A DNA stretch of 64,000 nucleotides from Macrostomum hystrix (GCA_950097015.1 CATNEN010000031.1:1798001-1862000), one strand, 5' to 3'. Numbered from the stretch's first letter, positions 1 to 30,386 are shown. The notes: generated from the letters alone by a model not told the origin. Made by a program: numbers and translations.

Positions 1-47
1 GGGCGGTGACTGGCGAGGTCCAAGATTTCAGTGCTACCTGCATTATC

Positions 48-190
48 AACCCCCACAAACCCCACCCCACTCCTGAGCCACCAACCCTCACCAACACCAC
101 CCCACTCCTCCTGCACACCACCCCGCTCCTGTGCACAAACCCCCACAAACCACACCCCCACTCCTGAGCACCAATTCCACAAATACCATC
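48..190. repeat. C-rich imperfect direct repeats
   Basis: The stretch is made of loosely repeated blocks such as CCCCACAAACC and CCCACTCCTGAGC. It lies just downstream of the last visible CAP-gene exon on the minus strand, so it is probably intronic. No reading frame here resembles a protein. Confidence 0.5.
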
Positions 191-262
191 CTCTCTTAAG
201 TAGTGCTACTGTAAGTAGTAATAACAGCTTTCTGTTTCATAACAAATTCAAAGAATCCTCAC

Positions 263-726
263 CGCACTGTATCTGGTCCTCGACTCCGTCGTCGAAGTTG
301 TAATCCTCAACCTCGCGATACCAATAGTCCGTGAATAGGCTGCCTGTGGAATTAACGGTGCTTTGTATAGAAACTAATAGTCAGACGATGCTATTACTTT
401 AGTAATAACATTAGGTATATACTTTAGGTATATTTTAGTTGCTAACCAGGAAAGTCAGTGTGCACTGAGCTGTACTTCATGGCCACATTCTCGCCCAACT
501 TGTCCGTCTGGCACTGCGGATCGTGCTCAAGCTTGTCATTGGCGGCAATGTGCTCAGCCCACTTCTGAGCGGACTCAGTTAGGCCATGGTTTAGTCTCAG
601 CGGAGGCACCTGATGCCTCTGACGGTAGGTGTTGTGTGAGTCCAAGATCTCTTTCAGGAACTGCTCCATTAGTCCGGGAGTTGGTCTGTGTGGAATGCGG
701 TTTTTTATTCTTGCTACGTTCATCAT
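263..726 (-). CDS. CAP/SCP-domain protein (GAPR-1-like), partial gene, two exons visible
   Basis: Two exons on the minus strand, 447-726 and 263-343, join in phase 1 across a 103-bp GT-AG intron. The first has two adjacent ATGs at 726-721 and encodes the start of a CAP domain: ILDSHNTYR, a Trp-Ala-Glu-His block (KWAEHIAAND), then KLGENVAMKYSS. The second encodes FTDYWYREVEDYNF, matching the WYxExxxYxF block of CAP proteins. The exon ends at a GTGAGG donor, so the rest of the domain, including the expected GHFTQ-VW strand, must lie in further exons. The CAP His-Glu/His cavity residues begin with the H of WAEHI. No signal peptide is visible, so an intracellular GAPR-1-like member is more likely than a secreted venom-allergen type. 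The upstream end could also be an internal exon. Function of this member is unknown. Confidence 0.75.
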
Positions 727-775
727 AAAAGACAAGATAGCCGTATAACTAAAAACTCAAGTCCGGGGACTATAT

Positions 776-1147
776 CAATATACAGCTCCGAGATCAATAG
801 ACACAGCTCCTAAATCTATAGACACAGGTCCGAGATCAATAGACACAGCTCCGAGATCAATAGACACAGCTCCTAAATCTATTGACACAGCTCCTAAATC
901 GATAGACACAGGTCCGAGATCAATAGACACATCTCCGAGATCAATAGACACATCTCCGAGATCAATAGACACAGGTCCGAGATCAATAGACACAGCACCG
1001 AGATCATTAGACACAGCTTCTAAATCTATAGACACAGCTCCGAAATGAATAGACACAGCTCCTAAATCAATAGACACAGCTGCTAAATCTATAGACACAT
1101 CTCTGAGATCAATAGACACAGCTACGAGATCAGTAGACACAGCTCCG
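776..1147. repeat. 21-bp minisatellite with decaying right flank
   Basis: About 18 copies of a 21-bp unit, roughly ATAGACACAGCTCCTAAATC plus one base, alternate between CTCCTAAATC and CTCCGAGATC forms. Past 1147 the same unit is still recognisable but increasingly degenerate to about 1345, so the array fades on one side. It reads as a seven-residue repeat in one minus frame, but that open frame is only a consequence of the unit being divisible by three. Confidence 0.9.
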
Positions 1148-1916
1148 AAATCTATTGGGATACAGGTATAAAATATCTAGAGACCCAGGCTCGAAATCTA
1201 CAGACTCAGTTTAGAAATCTCTTGAGATACATTTCCAAAATCTATCATTTCTAGTCTGAAATCTATAGATATTGGTGCGCAATCTATTGATAAACGTCAG
1301 AAAGCTGAGAGTATATATGCGCAGTTCCAAATTCTATAGACAAATAGGTCCGAAAATTTTTAACAAAATGCCAAAACTGAATATCTTAAGAATCCTGTCC
1401 GTAAATCTAAAGAATGATCAACTTTTCACTTCAATTGAAAAATCTGACTTAATGAATGAGACTTACAGAGAGCCAAAAAATGAGACCTTCTCAAATAAGT
1501 CAGACAGTCGAGACCACAAGTTGGAAAAGATTGAGGTGAGCTATCAGATCTTTATAGAGTATTTGCTAGAGCTGTTTTAGTGTCATTAGAGCACACTGCT
1601 GCCCAGGGGGCCTATATAAGCAGATAATTTTATGTCCCAATGTACATATCCCGCCTGTTTATATTGATCCATTTGCTGCAGTACTCAATACTCTCTGTCC
1701 CTCTATCTTCTCTCTTTCTCTCGCTAAGAGTACTATCAGTGGACACAACGTGTGAACGCCCCACCCTGACGAGTACGCTCAGGATTAACTTCACTACTTC
1801 CTCATCTGAAATGCTCAATCCTTTGCTATACTCCCCGTTCTTTTCTACACAGTGCTGTAACATTTCCATCCTTCGTAGCTATGATTTAGCTCGTATATTA
1901 TTTTCTTGATCCAGTA

Positions 1917-2844
1917 AGTCATGAATCTAGGAGGTCATGAATCTAGGAGGTGATGAATCTAGGAGGTCATGAATCTAGGAGGTCATGAATCTAGGAGGTC
2001 GTGAGTCTAGGAGGTCATGAATCTAGGAGGTGATGACTCTAGGAGGTGATGAATCTAGGAGGTCATGAATCTAGGAGGTCATGAATCTAGGAGGTCGTGA
2101 GTCTAGGAGGTGATGAATCTAGGAGGTCATGAATCTAGGAGGTCATGAATCTAGGAGGTGATAAATCTAGGAGGTCATGAATCTAGGAGGTCGTGAGTCT
2201 AGGAGGTCATGAATCTAGGAGGTCATGAATCTAGGAGGTCATGAATCTAGGAGATCATGACTCTAGGAGGTCATGAATCTAGGAGGTCATGAATCTAGGA
2301 GGTCATGAATCTAGGAGGTCATGAATTTAGGAGGTCATGAATCTAGGAGGTCGTGAGTCTAGGAGGTCATGAATTTAGGAGGTCATGAATCTAGGAGGTC
2401 ATGAATCTAGGAGGTCATGAATCTAGGAGGTCATGAATCTAGGAGGTGATGACTCTAGGAGGTCATGAATTTAGGAGGTGATGACTCTAGGAGGTGATGA
2501 ATCTAGGAGGTCGTGAATCTAGGAGGTCGTGAATCTAGGAGGTCGTGAATCTAGGAGGTCGTGAATCTAGGAGGTCGTGAATCTAGGAGGTCGTGAATCT
2601 AGGAGGTCGTGAATCTAGGAGGTCGTGAATCTAGGAGGTCGTGAATCTAGGAGGTCATGAATCTAGGAGGTCGTGAATCGAGGAGGTCTTGAATCTAGGA
2701 GGTCATGAATCTAGGAGGTCGTGAATCTAGGAGGTCGTGAGTCTAGGAGGTCATGACTCTTGGAGGTCATGAATTTAGGAGGTCGTGAATCTAGGAGGTG
2801 ATGAATCTAGGAGGTCGTGAATCTAGGAGGTCGTGAATCTAGGA
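1917..2844. repeat. 16-bp minisatellite, about 58 copies
   Basis: Tandem copies of GAATCTAGGAGGTCAT. Variants include GTGA for ATGA and GACTCT for GAATCT. A homogeneous sub-block of GTCGTGAATCTAGGAG occupies about 2500-2650, showing local homogenisation. No coding potential. Confidence 0.95.
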
Positions 2845-4186
2845 TTGTAAGTTAGAATTTTACAGCATTCTCTGCATTTTTGTATCTTCATGGGTGGTCG
2901 AATAGAAAATTGCAAAGCAGATCACACACAGCATTTTTCTGCGTATAGGCAGGAGGACAGAGTGAAAGCGCAGAGTTGCTTTTCGTCAAACAATTTATTT
3001 TAACTAGCTTTCATTTGCTGAATCGAAGTACTTTAGTCACACCTTGTGTCAATTTAGCAAAGGAAGACACGGTACACGAGTGTGTCCTCTCTCTATACAT
3101 GCATCTACACTCCTCTACTTGTGTGGTCAGCAAAATAATTTTTCTTAGTTAAATGCTTTTAACACTGCTCTACAAACTCTACTAGGGAGGGGGTACATAA
3201 CCAGCCAAATTTCTACCCTTGTAGCTAATTTTGCAGCACCTAATTTTACTGCTGAGTAAACTGAAACAGCGAGGAGTTAAAGTGTCTCACTCAAGAACTC
3301 AAATTGCTTTGCTCTCTTACAAATATTACAAAAATCAATAGCAGATTCAACAATATACAAACATTATACTCGTAGATTTACCTTGCGGATACAAGCCTTC
3401 GAATTTTGATTGGCCCAGAGAAGAAGCCTGACTCGTAATTTCTATTTTTAGAAACGCTCTTGGGGATCCCCTTTTAAAACAGATCAAGCTTAAGTATGTA
3501 AAAAAACTAGTAGATTCAATTTGGCAAAATCAGCTTTTTTAATTTCTTTGCGCATGATCTTTCGTCACTGGTTACAGTTTTTCTCAGGCAATCGAGAAAT
3601 AATTGCATACAATTTTGTTTCAACATCATGTACCGCGACCTGCTTGATCTTAGTCTAATATTGATGAATTAGTGCATTAGCAGGAAATAAAACATTTTAG
3701 AAAAAAATTACTATGCCATCATTGTTTCTCTATAAGTCCAAGCAATTGTTGATGAACGCAATAAATTTAACAGCTGTATTTTCGAGACAGACTACTTTTA
3801 GTAATACTTCAGAATATAATCAGAAATTTTACGTTATCAAGTAGTAGAATGATAACATTGAAAAATATTGAGTCTTATATTTACAGAAAAAAAGTAAATA
3901 GAGAAAAATAGATATGACACCGGCCCACTCGGGCCGAACGTGCAGCAATGGCACAGCCTTTTAAAGGTTGTGTACAACTAACTGTTCAGTCCGTGGACTG
4001 GGGCGGCCGCCAAAACCACACAAATTTCTATCCCAACTTGTTTTCCTTGGGCTGATATTCGAACTCTCGGTTAAAAGTCTGAAGCTCTAAAAAGTGTGGC
4101 AGAAGCTTTGTGTGTCTAGTGCTAGTCCAGAAATATAACACAGGAAGATACAGGAAGATACAGGAACACGAACATCCGCACAAGCG
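2845..4186. other. Intergenic spacer downstream of the Src-type gene
   Basis: AT-rich DNA with no gene-like frame. It contains a possible SINE fragment at about 3915-4080 (a TGTTCAGTCCGTGGACT core and a TATTCGAACTCTCGG B-box-like stretch) that resembles the segment at 33090-33240. The 3' UTR of the kinase gene ending at 4187 must begin here. Confidence 0.5.
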
Positions 4187-7100
4187 TCAGTCGTACATAT
4201 TGTATCTACTATTAACGGTGTTTTCAAAGTCTTCGAATGTAGCAGAAAGTGTTTCAAACGTTGGCCGCTCCTCTGGCCGCTGGCGCCAGCAGGGCAGCAT
4301 GATCTCCTCGTAGAGGTACTTGGCCTGCTTGCTGCGCTGGTCTTCCCTATCGAAACGGCCTTCCAAGGGATTCTCCAGCCGCTTGCCAGCGTTGACCAGC
4401 TCCGTCACTTGTTGGTTGTTTTTATCTGGGAGGATGGGGGCGCAACGACGGTCATCGACTATCAGTTTAATTAAGAGCCCATAGTCCACTGCTGTAAGAC
4501 TTTCGTCTATGGCCTGATTTTGATGCGAACTATACCAGCCTCGTTGGCGACAGAGTTCGATTCGACACTCACAAAACAGGTAGAGCTAGGATCGCTTTTA
4601 GCAGTAGAACAACAAAGGGGGGCACCTTTGTAGTTGTTTCCCCGCAACTGACAATTTTTTGTGCTGCACCCGAACGGAGCAACGCATGCACACGAAACTC
4701 AAGAACACGGCCAACTTTTTGTTGCGCATCTTCTGAAACCATAATCAAGTCACCAGCTCTTCCGACCGCCGAGATATTCAATGGTTTTGGCTGAAGGTCG
4801 GATTTTACCCACAAGCGCTAGTGTATTTCATACACCCCTATACACGAATTAACACTGCGTCTCAGTGCGGCCTTACCTGGCCTTCAAAATTTATCCGCAT
4901 GTCACCCGAATGTGCCTGCATCATCTCTGCCTTCGGTAGTCACCTACCTTTATCTACACAGACTACTGGACCTTCAAGGGCTACAACAGGCGGAAATAGG
5001 TCACGATGGACACCCTGATGCAAATTTCTCCTATTTCACTGATCAAGACTAAATATATTATGCGTAGCTCAACCACAGTACACCATCGCCTAGTCTGTCA
5101 ACCAATCAGTCACCACCCAACGCTGTTTGCATTCAGGCGTTGCCAAAAAAATTTCAGGGGGGATTTCCCCTTGTGTGTCGTCTGTCTTCCACTGGGATGT
5201 TGAAAGGTTTTATTTCAATTTTTTAGTCCGTGGGCTGAACAGCTGTACCCAGCGAGAGCTCACCATAATAGGGCTTCCTTCCGCCGCTCAGAATCTCGTA
5301 GACGCAGACGCCGAAGCTCCAAACGTCGCTCTTGACGCTGAACTCGTGCCGGTTGATGCCCTCCGGCGCTGTCCAGCGGATCGGGAAGCGGCAGTCCTTG
5401 CCGCCGTTGTACACGCCGGCCTGAACCGTGTACTGGCTGTCGGACTTTTCAATCACTCTGGCCAGACCGAAGTCGGCAATCTGTAGACGGAATTTGTTGT
5501 AATAAGTACAACAATAAACCTCAAATGACTCGTGGATGTAAACTCTATAAATGCGGATCACCTTACTACGCTCGTAGTTATTACTTGGGGGTTGGAGTGG
5601 CGGAGCGGTCCTGCCTGACAATAAAATAGTCAGGGAAAATGTACACACCTGTGTGAGTGTGTGCCTGCGTACGGTATCTGTGCGCGTGTGTGCTCAGGAG
5701 TCAGCGGAATGGGCCAAATTGCCTCTCGTTCGCTGCGGGTCTAGTGTCATCTAAATAATGTAGCCGTACCCGCAGCCCTCCTGCAAATATTAATCTTTGC
5801 CGCTCACCTTGAGTTCATCCTTATCCGTGAGAAGTATGTTGGCCGCACGCAGGTCCCGGTGCACTACCTGTTCCCGCTCCAGGTAGGCCATGCCGTTGCT
5901 AACCTGCCGGATGTAATCAACCTGCTGGCGGAACTCCACCCTCTGGCCAGTCAGCTGGGAGTGAAGAGAGCCCTTCTCGGCGAACTCCATGATCAGCCAG
6001 AACTCCCCGGTGGCTGTTCGTGTATAGCCAATCAGTTGGATGACGTTGCGATGGCTCAGCAGGTACTGGGTCCGAGCCTCTTCAATCAGGCTGCCCTCGG
6101 TGCTGATGGTCGATTCCATCTTGAGCTGCTTCACCGCCACGTCAACTTTGTCTAGCAGTTTGCCGCGGTGCACTGACGGGGTAGATTTTGAGAATTGCAG
6201 AACAGTGACACCGGCATACGGATTACTGACTAATGTGCTCACTTACCAACACCAAAGCTTCCGCTGCCAAGCTTTGCCAGACACTTGATCTTCTGCTCGT
6301 CTATGAGCAGCTCGCGGAAAGGCACCACAGGTCGAGTGTTTGTATCCACTGGTGTGCTCAGCTTGCAGACTAGAGCGGACTCTGGGGTGGAGGGTTGGGA
6401 GAGAGTACCAGAGTAACAGAAAGTGGGTGAGCAGCAGAGTAGTCAACGCTCGCACCAAGGCCCTGAGCTCGATTCCACGGCAAGGCCACATTCATTTTGG
6501 GCGGATAGAATGGGGGGGCTTTTTATGCAATTTACGCCATTGAGGGCCAACCATCAATGCACAGTCAGTGTACACTGCCTGACAATGCAAAGTTCAGGGC
6601 AAATGTACATCCCCTGTGTGAGTGTTTGACTGCGTACGGTATCTGTGTACCTACGTTTTCAGGAGTCAGCGGAACGGTCAGAAATGCAGAAAGTCCTTCA
6701 GAAATTGTATAAAGGACTCGATAATGACTTAAAAATCGTCTCGTTACTATCTATCCTCAACAGGGACCCCACTTACCTGCTTTGTAGAACTCTATCAGCG
6801 ACGAAACGGTTGGGAATTTATTAGAATTGCTTATAAAGACCAAGCCACCGCTCGGATCTCGCTTGATCTTGTAGTGATAGATCTTAAACACGTCCAGGTG
6901 CTTGTACTTAATGCTCAGTACCAGAGACTCAGTATTGTTTGAGCAGGGCCTCAAGATGTATGATCCAACTTGGTGGGCCGCCCGCACGAGCTCCTTTTCG
7001 GCGTCTGGCCGGCCAAAGCTGTAGTAGCCCGGTAGCAGCTTGGGATCGTCAGGGGGCAGGTCCGCCAAGAAGTTGCCGGGCACGAAACCGCTCCGTCCGT

Positions 7101-7551
7101 TCACGCCAGCCAGCTGGCCCCGCAGCCAGCGGCTATTTACGGCCTCGGCATTGGTTGAATACATCACCAGGATGACATCACCGCGCTTGAATCCGAGATC
7201 GTCCTCGGACTGGCCGTCGAAGTCGTACAGAGCTCGGTACATTCGCTGCTGCATGACCGGAGGTGGCGGCGGCTGGGACGGTGAAGTCGGCGGACTGCCA
7301 GCCTGCTGCGGCGCTGGCGGAAGCGGAGGTGACGACCTGGGCCTCCTCTGCGGCTCGCTCGGCGCTTCACTAGTAGACTGGCCGTTTGTTCTCGAGTCCA
7401 CCGAGTTATCTAATGTCGGCGGAGGCGTGGAGTTCGCCTGTAGTTTCTGGTCTTTGTTCTCATCTTTCTTCTTTTGATTCTTCTTAGATTTGGCTTTGTC
7501 TGAGTTGTGAGTACCATTGGCACGGCTGGGCTTGCTTGGCTTGGCGCCCAT
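4187..7551 (-). CDS. Src-family non-receptor tyrosine kinase, 5 exons, 572 aa
   Basis: Exons: 6777-7551, 6247-6369, 5808-6172, 5264-5480, 4187-4425. All junctions are GT-AG, phases 1/1/0/1, total 1719 nt. The start MGAKPS (ATG in CCCATGG context) is an N-myristoylation signal followed by a Lys-rich, then Pro-rich unique region (1-103). Then come SH3 (about 104-165; ALYDFDG), SH2 (about 175-258; FLVR-type Arg 201) and the kinase domain: Gly loop LGSGSFGVV (292-300), Lys 314 in [12 protein letters not shown] (404-411; this exact loop is typical of Src kinases), DFG at 424-426, activation-loop Tyr about 438, WTAPEG, SDVWSFG. The C-tail ends in YNMYD, so Tyr 568 or 571 could be the inhibitory tail tyrosine. 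Predicted to act at the inner plasma membrane as a phosphotransferase. The SH2 begins with Tyr where most have Trp, and the unique region is long. Which Src subfamily (Src, Frk/Brk or an invertebrate form) is not resolved. Introns 1 and 3 carry SINEs. Confidence 0.93.
5618..5756 (+). mobile_element. SINE family A, 5'-truncated copy in Src intron 3
   Basis: Only the body and 3' end are present: AAAATGTACACACCTGTGTG, GCGTACGGTATCTGTG, CTCAGGAGTCAGCG, ending GGGTCTAGTGTCA. The same end occurs in the other copies. The tRNA-like head is missing. Confidence 0.85.
6423..6690 (+). mobile_element. SINE family A, tRNA-headed copy in Src intron 1
   Basis: The head holds an A-box-like stretch and the B-box-like GAGCTCGATTCCACGG, followed by GGCCACATTCATTTTGGG, GGGCCAACC, GTGTACACTGCCTGA and the body shared with the copies at 11842, 30387, 32622, 33472 and 44393. 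It is inserted antisense to the kinase gene. The 3' end is diverged. Confidence 0.88.
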
Positions 7552-9399
7552 GGGAATGTCAGAAAGCTAGCTAGCTAAAGCAGTTTCAGATTCTGCTCAG
7601 GTTTTTCTTCTTCCCTTTATGCTATTCTCTTTGGCTCTAGGCTAGCTTTTATAGCTCTTGCAAACTTTCTGCAGGGTGAGAATGAGAAAATTGCGCACAG
7701 ACGTGGCCACCATAGTGCTGAGAACAAAGGGTTGAAGGGCCCCTATAAGAGGCCATCGCTCAGTCCCTTGTTATCGCGAGTTTAAAAATAGAATCAAGCC
7801 AGAACCAGAATTATACGAGTACATTCGTACATTCGTACATTCGCCATCTATAAATCCAAGTTGAGCAGGTATAGAAGGGTGCGTAAGTTTTCTTCGCCTA
7901 TTAAAATCCTTGATACTGACTAAAGAAGAACTCTAAGGTTTGGACAGGGCCTGAGAGAGTAAACACTCTAATTTCACTGTGCTGCTCTACAGTATAGTTT
8001 GAGTCCCTATCGGCTTTGAGCATCATTAGTTTTTAACACGCGTGGCACAATTTTTTAAGTATACGAATATATCCGCTCATATATATATATATACCTTTCT
8101 TTACCTTTCTAGCCCCTAAATAATATCGGGGCTAGGACTCACTCGTTTAATTTTCCGTAGAAAAACTGCTACCATAGAGATAATATACTTGTACTCGTAG
8201 CATTCTCTATTTCAGTGGTTTTGCCTTCTGAAATAAAACCTTCTTTGAAGTTCAGCTTTTAGCCCACAACAGTAGAAATACAGTTTACACATTTTATTTT
8301 AGGTAATTTTTTATTTATTTTAGTATGACATCACCAGTTTAACTACCCTCTTGTCTTTCAGGACATCATCGGCTTATTTAAAGACCTATAGAGTGTCCCC
8401 ATTTTCCCCGGTCTTAAAAAATTATTTGTAACTCATGCATTTCAGTGAATAAATAAATTTTCGGTAGCCTTCAGTTGATATTTTTGCATTGGAATGGCAC
8501 AGTAGCCAATAACATTTACTATAGAAAAGTGCAGAGAATTAGTTTTTCCAAAAAGTCAGAAGTTTTAGGACAACTCTCACAGGACGATGTCGAGCACATA
8601 GGAAATCTGACAACAACGGCACGGATATTTACAAGAGAATCGGTTAGAAAATAGAAAAAAGAAAAGACAGATTGTTGATTGTGTCTAAATGCTCCAACAC
8701 ATTCTCGGGGCCGATAAATATGACAGTTGAGAAAATATTGCAAGCAGTATTAATAGAGACAACAGCAGAAAACACAGCAGAGACTGGTATACATTAGAGA
8801 GTCAATTGTGAACAACACTTTACGCTCGTATACTCAGATATGCTATACTAATTTCTACAGCGTCTCCTACTGCAAGTAGCATGATATGGAAATTTAATAG
8901 CGATATCTAAAATCAGATCAGAGAAAATCAGAAAAACTTGTTACAAAGTGCGCTGCAAAACGTAAAAAATCATTAAATATTGATGATTGAACTGATTGTG
9001 ACAGAGATGGCTTTCAGCTTTTACCCAACGTTAAACCAGGGCATATGGAATGCGACATTGTCCGCACGAGCGATTAGCGCTTTAGCGATGCGAACGCGAA
9101 CTCGTAATTAGCGATGCGAACGCTTTGATTGTTTTGTAAAGATAAATTGACAAATGACCTAGAGCTATAATGCGTTTAGACTGGCGAACAACAATACTAG
9201 CGGCACTAGAATTTTTTTAAGAAAAAAATAGAAAGAAAATCACTGTTTTAGAGAAGCAATTCATTTTTTCAGCCATCTCATCAGAGTCTTCTTTCCAATT
9301 GAATTTAAAACATCAAATCCCACTTTGCATTAGACTTTCGTTCATCAAGTTTCAGTCATAGACTTTAACTTTGGGTCATTAATTTTGAGTCATGAGCTG
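7552..9399. other. Intergenic region between the Src-type and receptor genes
   Basis: It holds the 5' flank of the kinase gene (right end in transcript terms near 7552) and the 3' flank of the receptor gene. A GCTAGCTAGCTA stretch lies about 15 bp upstream of the kinase ATG, and there is an (AT)n run at about 8078-8090. TTTATT motifs at 8293-8298 and 8309-8314 could be minus-strand polyadenylation signals but are more than 1 kb past the receptor stop. Short imperfect repeats of GCGATGCGAACG lie at 9073-9125. No coding region is supported. Confidence 0.5.
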
Positions 9400-27280
<17,881 letters not shown>

Positions 27281-28237
27281 GCTTCACTTTGCCGTGAATG
27301 CTTGCCAGTTCTGGTATAAGGATTTTACTTCGATCTCAAAGCAACTAGCAGCTGTTTAGTTATCCTCATTGTCCAGGTGAGTTATATAGAACTGCAAGCT
27401 ATTGTGCGTGTGTGTGTTTGAGAAGGCCGGCTCAGAAAATGAGGGTCGAATAAGGTAAAAAGAGACAGATTAGCGCGGGGGAGAGAGTGGAAGAGAGAGG
27501 GAAATTTGCTGGCTAAAAAATTCCTGGCGAGAGTCAGCGCAGCGGTTGAGGCGAGACAAGGGTGGGGTAACAGGTGGCTCTACCTCGCTGGTTTGTTGCG
27601 CGTGAGCTGCTGCGGAGGCACGACGGATACGGGGAGGAGGCTCGGAGATGAGGCGGGTGCCGGCTGGCAAACAGAGGCGGGAGGGTGACAGACAGTGAGC
27701 TTTGGCTGGGAATGCGATTGGGAACAATTCAAGCAGTGAGAGTGGCCCGTAGAGGATGCTGGCCTCTCACCTGTAGCCGTTCAGTCTCTCTCTGCTCCTC
27801 TATAGGACGCAGATCGCGGTTGAAATAGTGACTGGGGGTGGGTGGGGCAACAACAGTGAGAGGTTGGAGTGGGGATAGAGTTACCGCTTGTCCCTAGTTC
27901 CCATGCGCTCCTATGCAACTGTATTGGTTTGGCACAGGTCGGGCGTAGCTACTATGCAGCTGGCCTCCCAATAGTCCCTGCTATAGTCCCCCTTGTTCGT
28001 CTGTCTCGCGTGTCTCTTACTTCGCCATTCAGCTCCTGTGCAAACCTGCTGACCAATCAGAGAGCGGGAAAACGTTGAGGGGGGTTAGAGATAGAGTGAA
28101 TGGAAGAGAAGGGGAGACAAGGAGAACTCGAGTTGGGGAGCTCTCACATGGACTGCGATGGTTATTTGCTAGTGAACAATCGGCGCATCGCCACTGCCGA
28201 GTTGGCTGCCCTGCCCTATCTTTATGTTTCTACTGTA
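27281..28237. other. 5' flank of the receptor gene and spacer
   Basis: Upstream region of the minus-strand receptor gene. No coding frame is supported. A GTGTGTGTGT run lies near 27408. The right end borders the truncated retroelement. TTGTAAGTAGTAGATAAACA-type inverted AGTAGT motifs occur at 28233-28265. Confidence 0.45.
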
Positions 28238-28269
28238 AGTAGTGTTTATCTACTACTTACAAAGTAGCA

Positions 28270-29305
28270 GATTTTTGCAATACTCATAAATTAGAAATAA
28301 ACACTGAGAAGACAAAGCTTCTGAGCTGCAATCTCCACTCAAAGGCCATAGAACTAGGTAAAAAAAGTGGATATCCAATAATGCTTCTGAGAAAGTTGGC
28401 GGGATTTCAGAGAGTAAAACACAAATAGCTCATCCTGTTTAGCACAACTATGATTGAAAGCATAGTTCTCTATGCATCAGAGGCCTGGGGAGCCTTTGTC
28501 TCCTGGCAACTGGGTACTTGGGATCGGAACCTTATAGAGAGAATTAATTCTAGAATCTGCAAGTCGATTCTGCAAGTTAGTCCAAACACTGACAGCAATG
28601 GTGCTCGGTCCGAATTAGGAAGACTACCACTATTATATAGTATTCAAAAAAGAAGCCTTCAATACTGGTCCTCAGTTCGGAGCCGACCAGACTCCATCAT
28701 CGCGAAATTGGTGGCAGATACAGAATACAGCGATGTTGGCATTGGGGAAAAAATGAATAGTGAAGTAATGCGGAATTGTCAACAAACTAGAAAAACAAAG
28801 TCCATCAAAACGCACAGAGAGAACTTTGAGTCAGAGTTTCGAAGGCACTGGACTCAGAGGATGGGAAAGTCAGCCAAGCTCAGCCACTTCTATTACACGT
28901 TTAAGAAAGATTTCTCCCGAGAAAAGTACCTAACAATAATCTCTAACCCAGAACAAAGGCGCACAATGTCCCGATTTCGTCTAGGAAACCACAAACTGGC
29001 CTGTGAGACATTGCGCACTGTAAGACCGAAAATCGCCTATGAAAACAGAACATGCCCAAAATGTAGAGTCGAGGTAGAGAACGAAACTCATATTCTCTTT
29101 AGATGCGATTGGTCCGTTTATGTTCCAATTAGAAATAAATTCATAGAGAAAGTGGCAGGTACTGTTCGAAATTTCGAAAGCCCAACAGCTGATGACAAAA
29201 TTGTGTATTTAATGACACAGGAAAGCACAGAATTAACAGAAAGTTTTGTGGACTTCATAGAAAGCATAATTAAAGCTAGATAAAAAGCCACTGCCCTGAG
29301 GCCCA
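28270..29305 (+). pseudogene. 5'-truncated non-LTR retrotransposon ORF2 C-terminus
   Basis: From 28276 the frame reads LEINTEKTKLL, the conserved end of the reverse-transcriptase palm/thumb. It meets one TAG at 28426-28428 and continues in the same frame as MIESIVLYASEAWG and onward to 29283. The C-terminal part has the CPKC...ETHILFRC zinc-knuckle-like motif typical of Jockey/I/CR1-like ORF2 proteins. The catalytic RT core and endonuclease are absent, so it is a dead 5'-truncated insertion with one visible nonsense codon. No poly-A tail is evident. A more decayed copy of its 3' end lies at 44027-44240. Confidence 0.85.
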
Positions 29306-29557
29306 TAGTTAGAATGCAAAAACACAATAGCTATTCTCCTTTCAGTCAGTTTTAATTTTCCCTGTAAATTTAAATATTTCATTTCTTGTTTTAATGCCTT
29401 TGTTTATTTCAAAAATTGTTTTTTTTTCAAATATTCTATTAACCTAAAATTGCGCATGCTACTGTTTTCCTATCGCCTTCTCTTTAAAAAAATCGATTTG
29501 TTTAACCTCAAACATAAAATAAACAAAAAATCAGCACCCAATCGGCGTGCGCACCTC

Positions 29558-29589
<32 letters not shown>
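29558..29589. repeat. (AAT)n microsatellite
   Basis: About ten AAT units between the two retroelement segments. It may be the 3' tail of the upstream element or the origin of the downstream fragment. Confidence 0.9.
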
Positions 29590-29590
<1 letters not shown>

Positions 29591-29599
29591 TTACAGAAA

Positions 29600-30350
29600 C
29601 CAAGAGGGCCTCGCGATCCTCCAGCAGCTGCGAAGGGCCGTCGGTACCTCCAGGGGGTGAAGCGCAAGCTTCTGGCTCACGCCGACCTGTGCCTTAGAGA
29701 TTTGAGAGACTGCAACAGACTCTACGTCTTATCTGACGGCGAACCACGCACGCCAAACATAATGGCAGGCTTTCCACAGTCTTCCAGGATGAAATTTTGG
29801 CCATCAGCTCCTCTGCCACAGAACTAAATGCCAGGGACACGAGAGGAGAGACTGTTGTCATTCACTCTGACAGCCAAACGGCCTTACAAGCCCTTTGCCG
29901 CACCACCACGTGCTCCCGGACAGTCGCTGACTGTGCCCAACTCAACCTCCTTGCTCGTAGCAATACGGTCAGGCTGCACTGGATCCCAGGGAATGAGCAA
30001 GCAGACACCCTCGCCAAACTGGGCGGCTCTGGCTCCGTCCTGGGCCTTGCACCCCTGGTCCCGATCCGCACCACGGTCATCAACCGCCATATTGATGACT
30101 GGGCTGAGCCCCTCTACAGGGACAGGTGGGCACCCAAAATTGTTGGCAGTTCCGCGCCCGTCTCGCAGGCTTAGGAACATTCTTCTGAACGAAAACCAGA
30201 AAGATATCCGCGCCCTCGCCATGACCCTCTCGCCAGGCACTGCTTCCTCCGGAGCGACCTTGAGAGCACCTTTTGCGAATGCGACAACGAAGATGCTGAG
30301 CACTTTGTGTGTCACTACCCTTAAAATAACAAGAATAATTGCTGGAGGGC
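29600..30350 (+). pseudogene. Degraded retroelement fragment with RNase H domain
   Basis: One frame from about 29770 encodes TVFQDEILAISS, then VIHSDSQTALQAL and LHWIPGNEQADTLAKLGG, the RNase H blocks found after the RT in I-, R1- or LOA-type non-LTR elements. Upstream, the first RNase H strand (SDGEPRTPN) lies in another frame, and downstream the zinc-knuckle-like CECDNEDAEHFVCHY lies in a third. There are therefore at least two frameshifts. The His normally seen after HWIPGH is Asn here. It is interrupted or bordered by a SINE at 30387. Confidence 0.78.
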
Positions 30351-30386
30351 TGCAGGCAATGGCACTAGCAATGGTGCATCAATTGC

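Noticed and set aside
1272-1580. 102-codon plus frame
   Set aside because: AT-rich, starts in the decaying 21-bp array, no recognisable domain or splice context.
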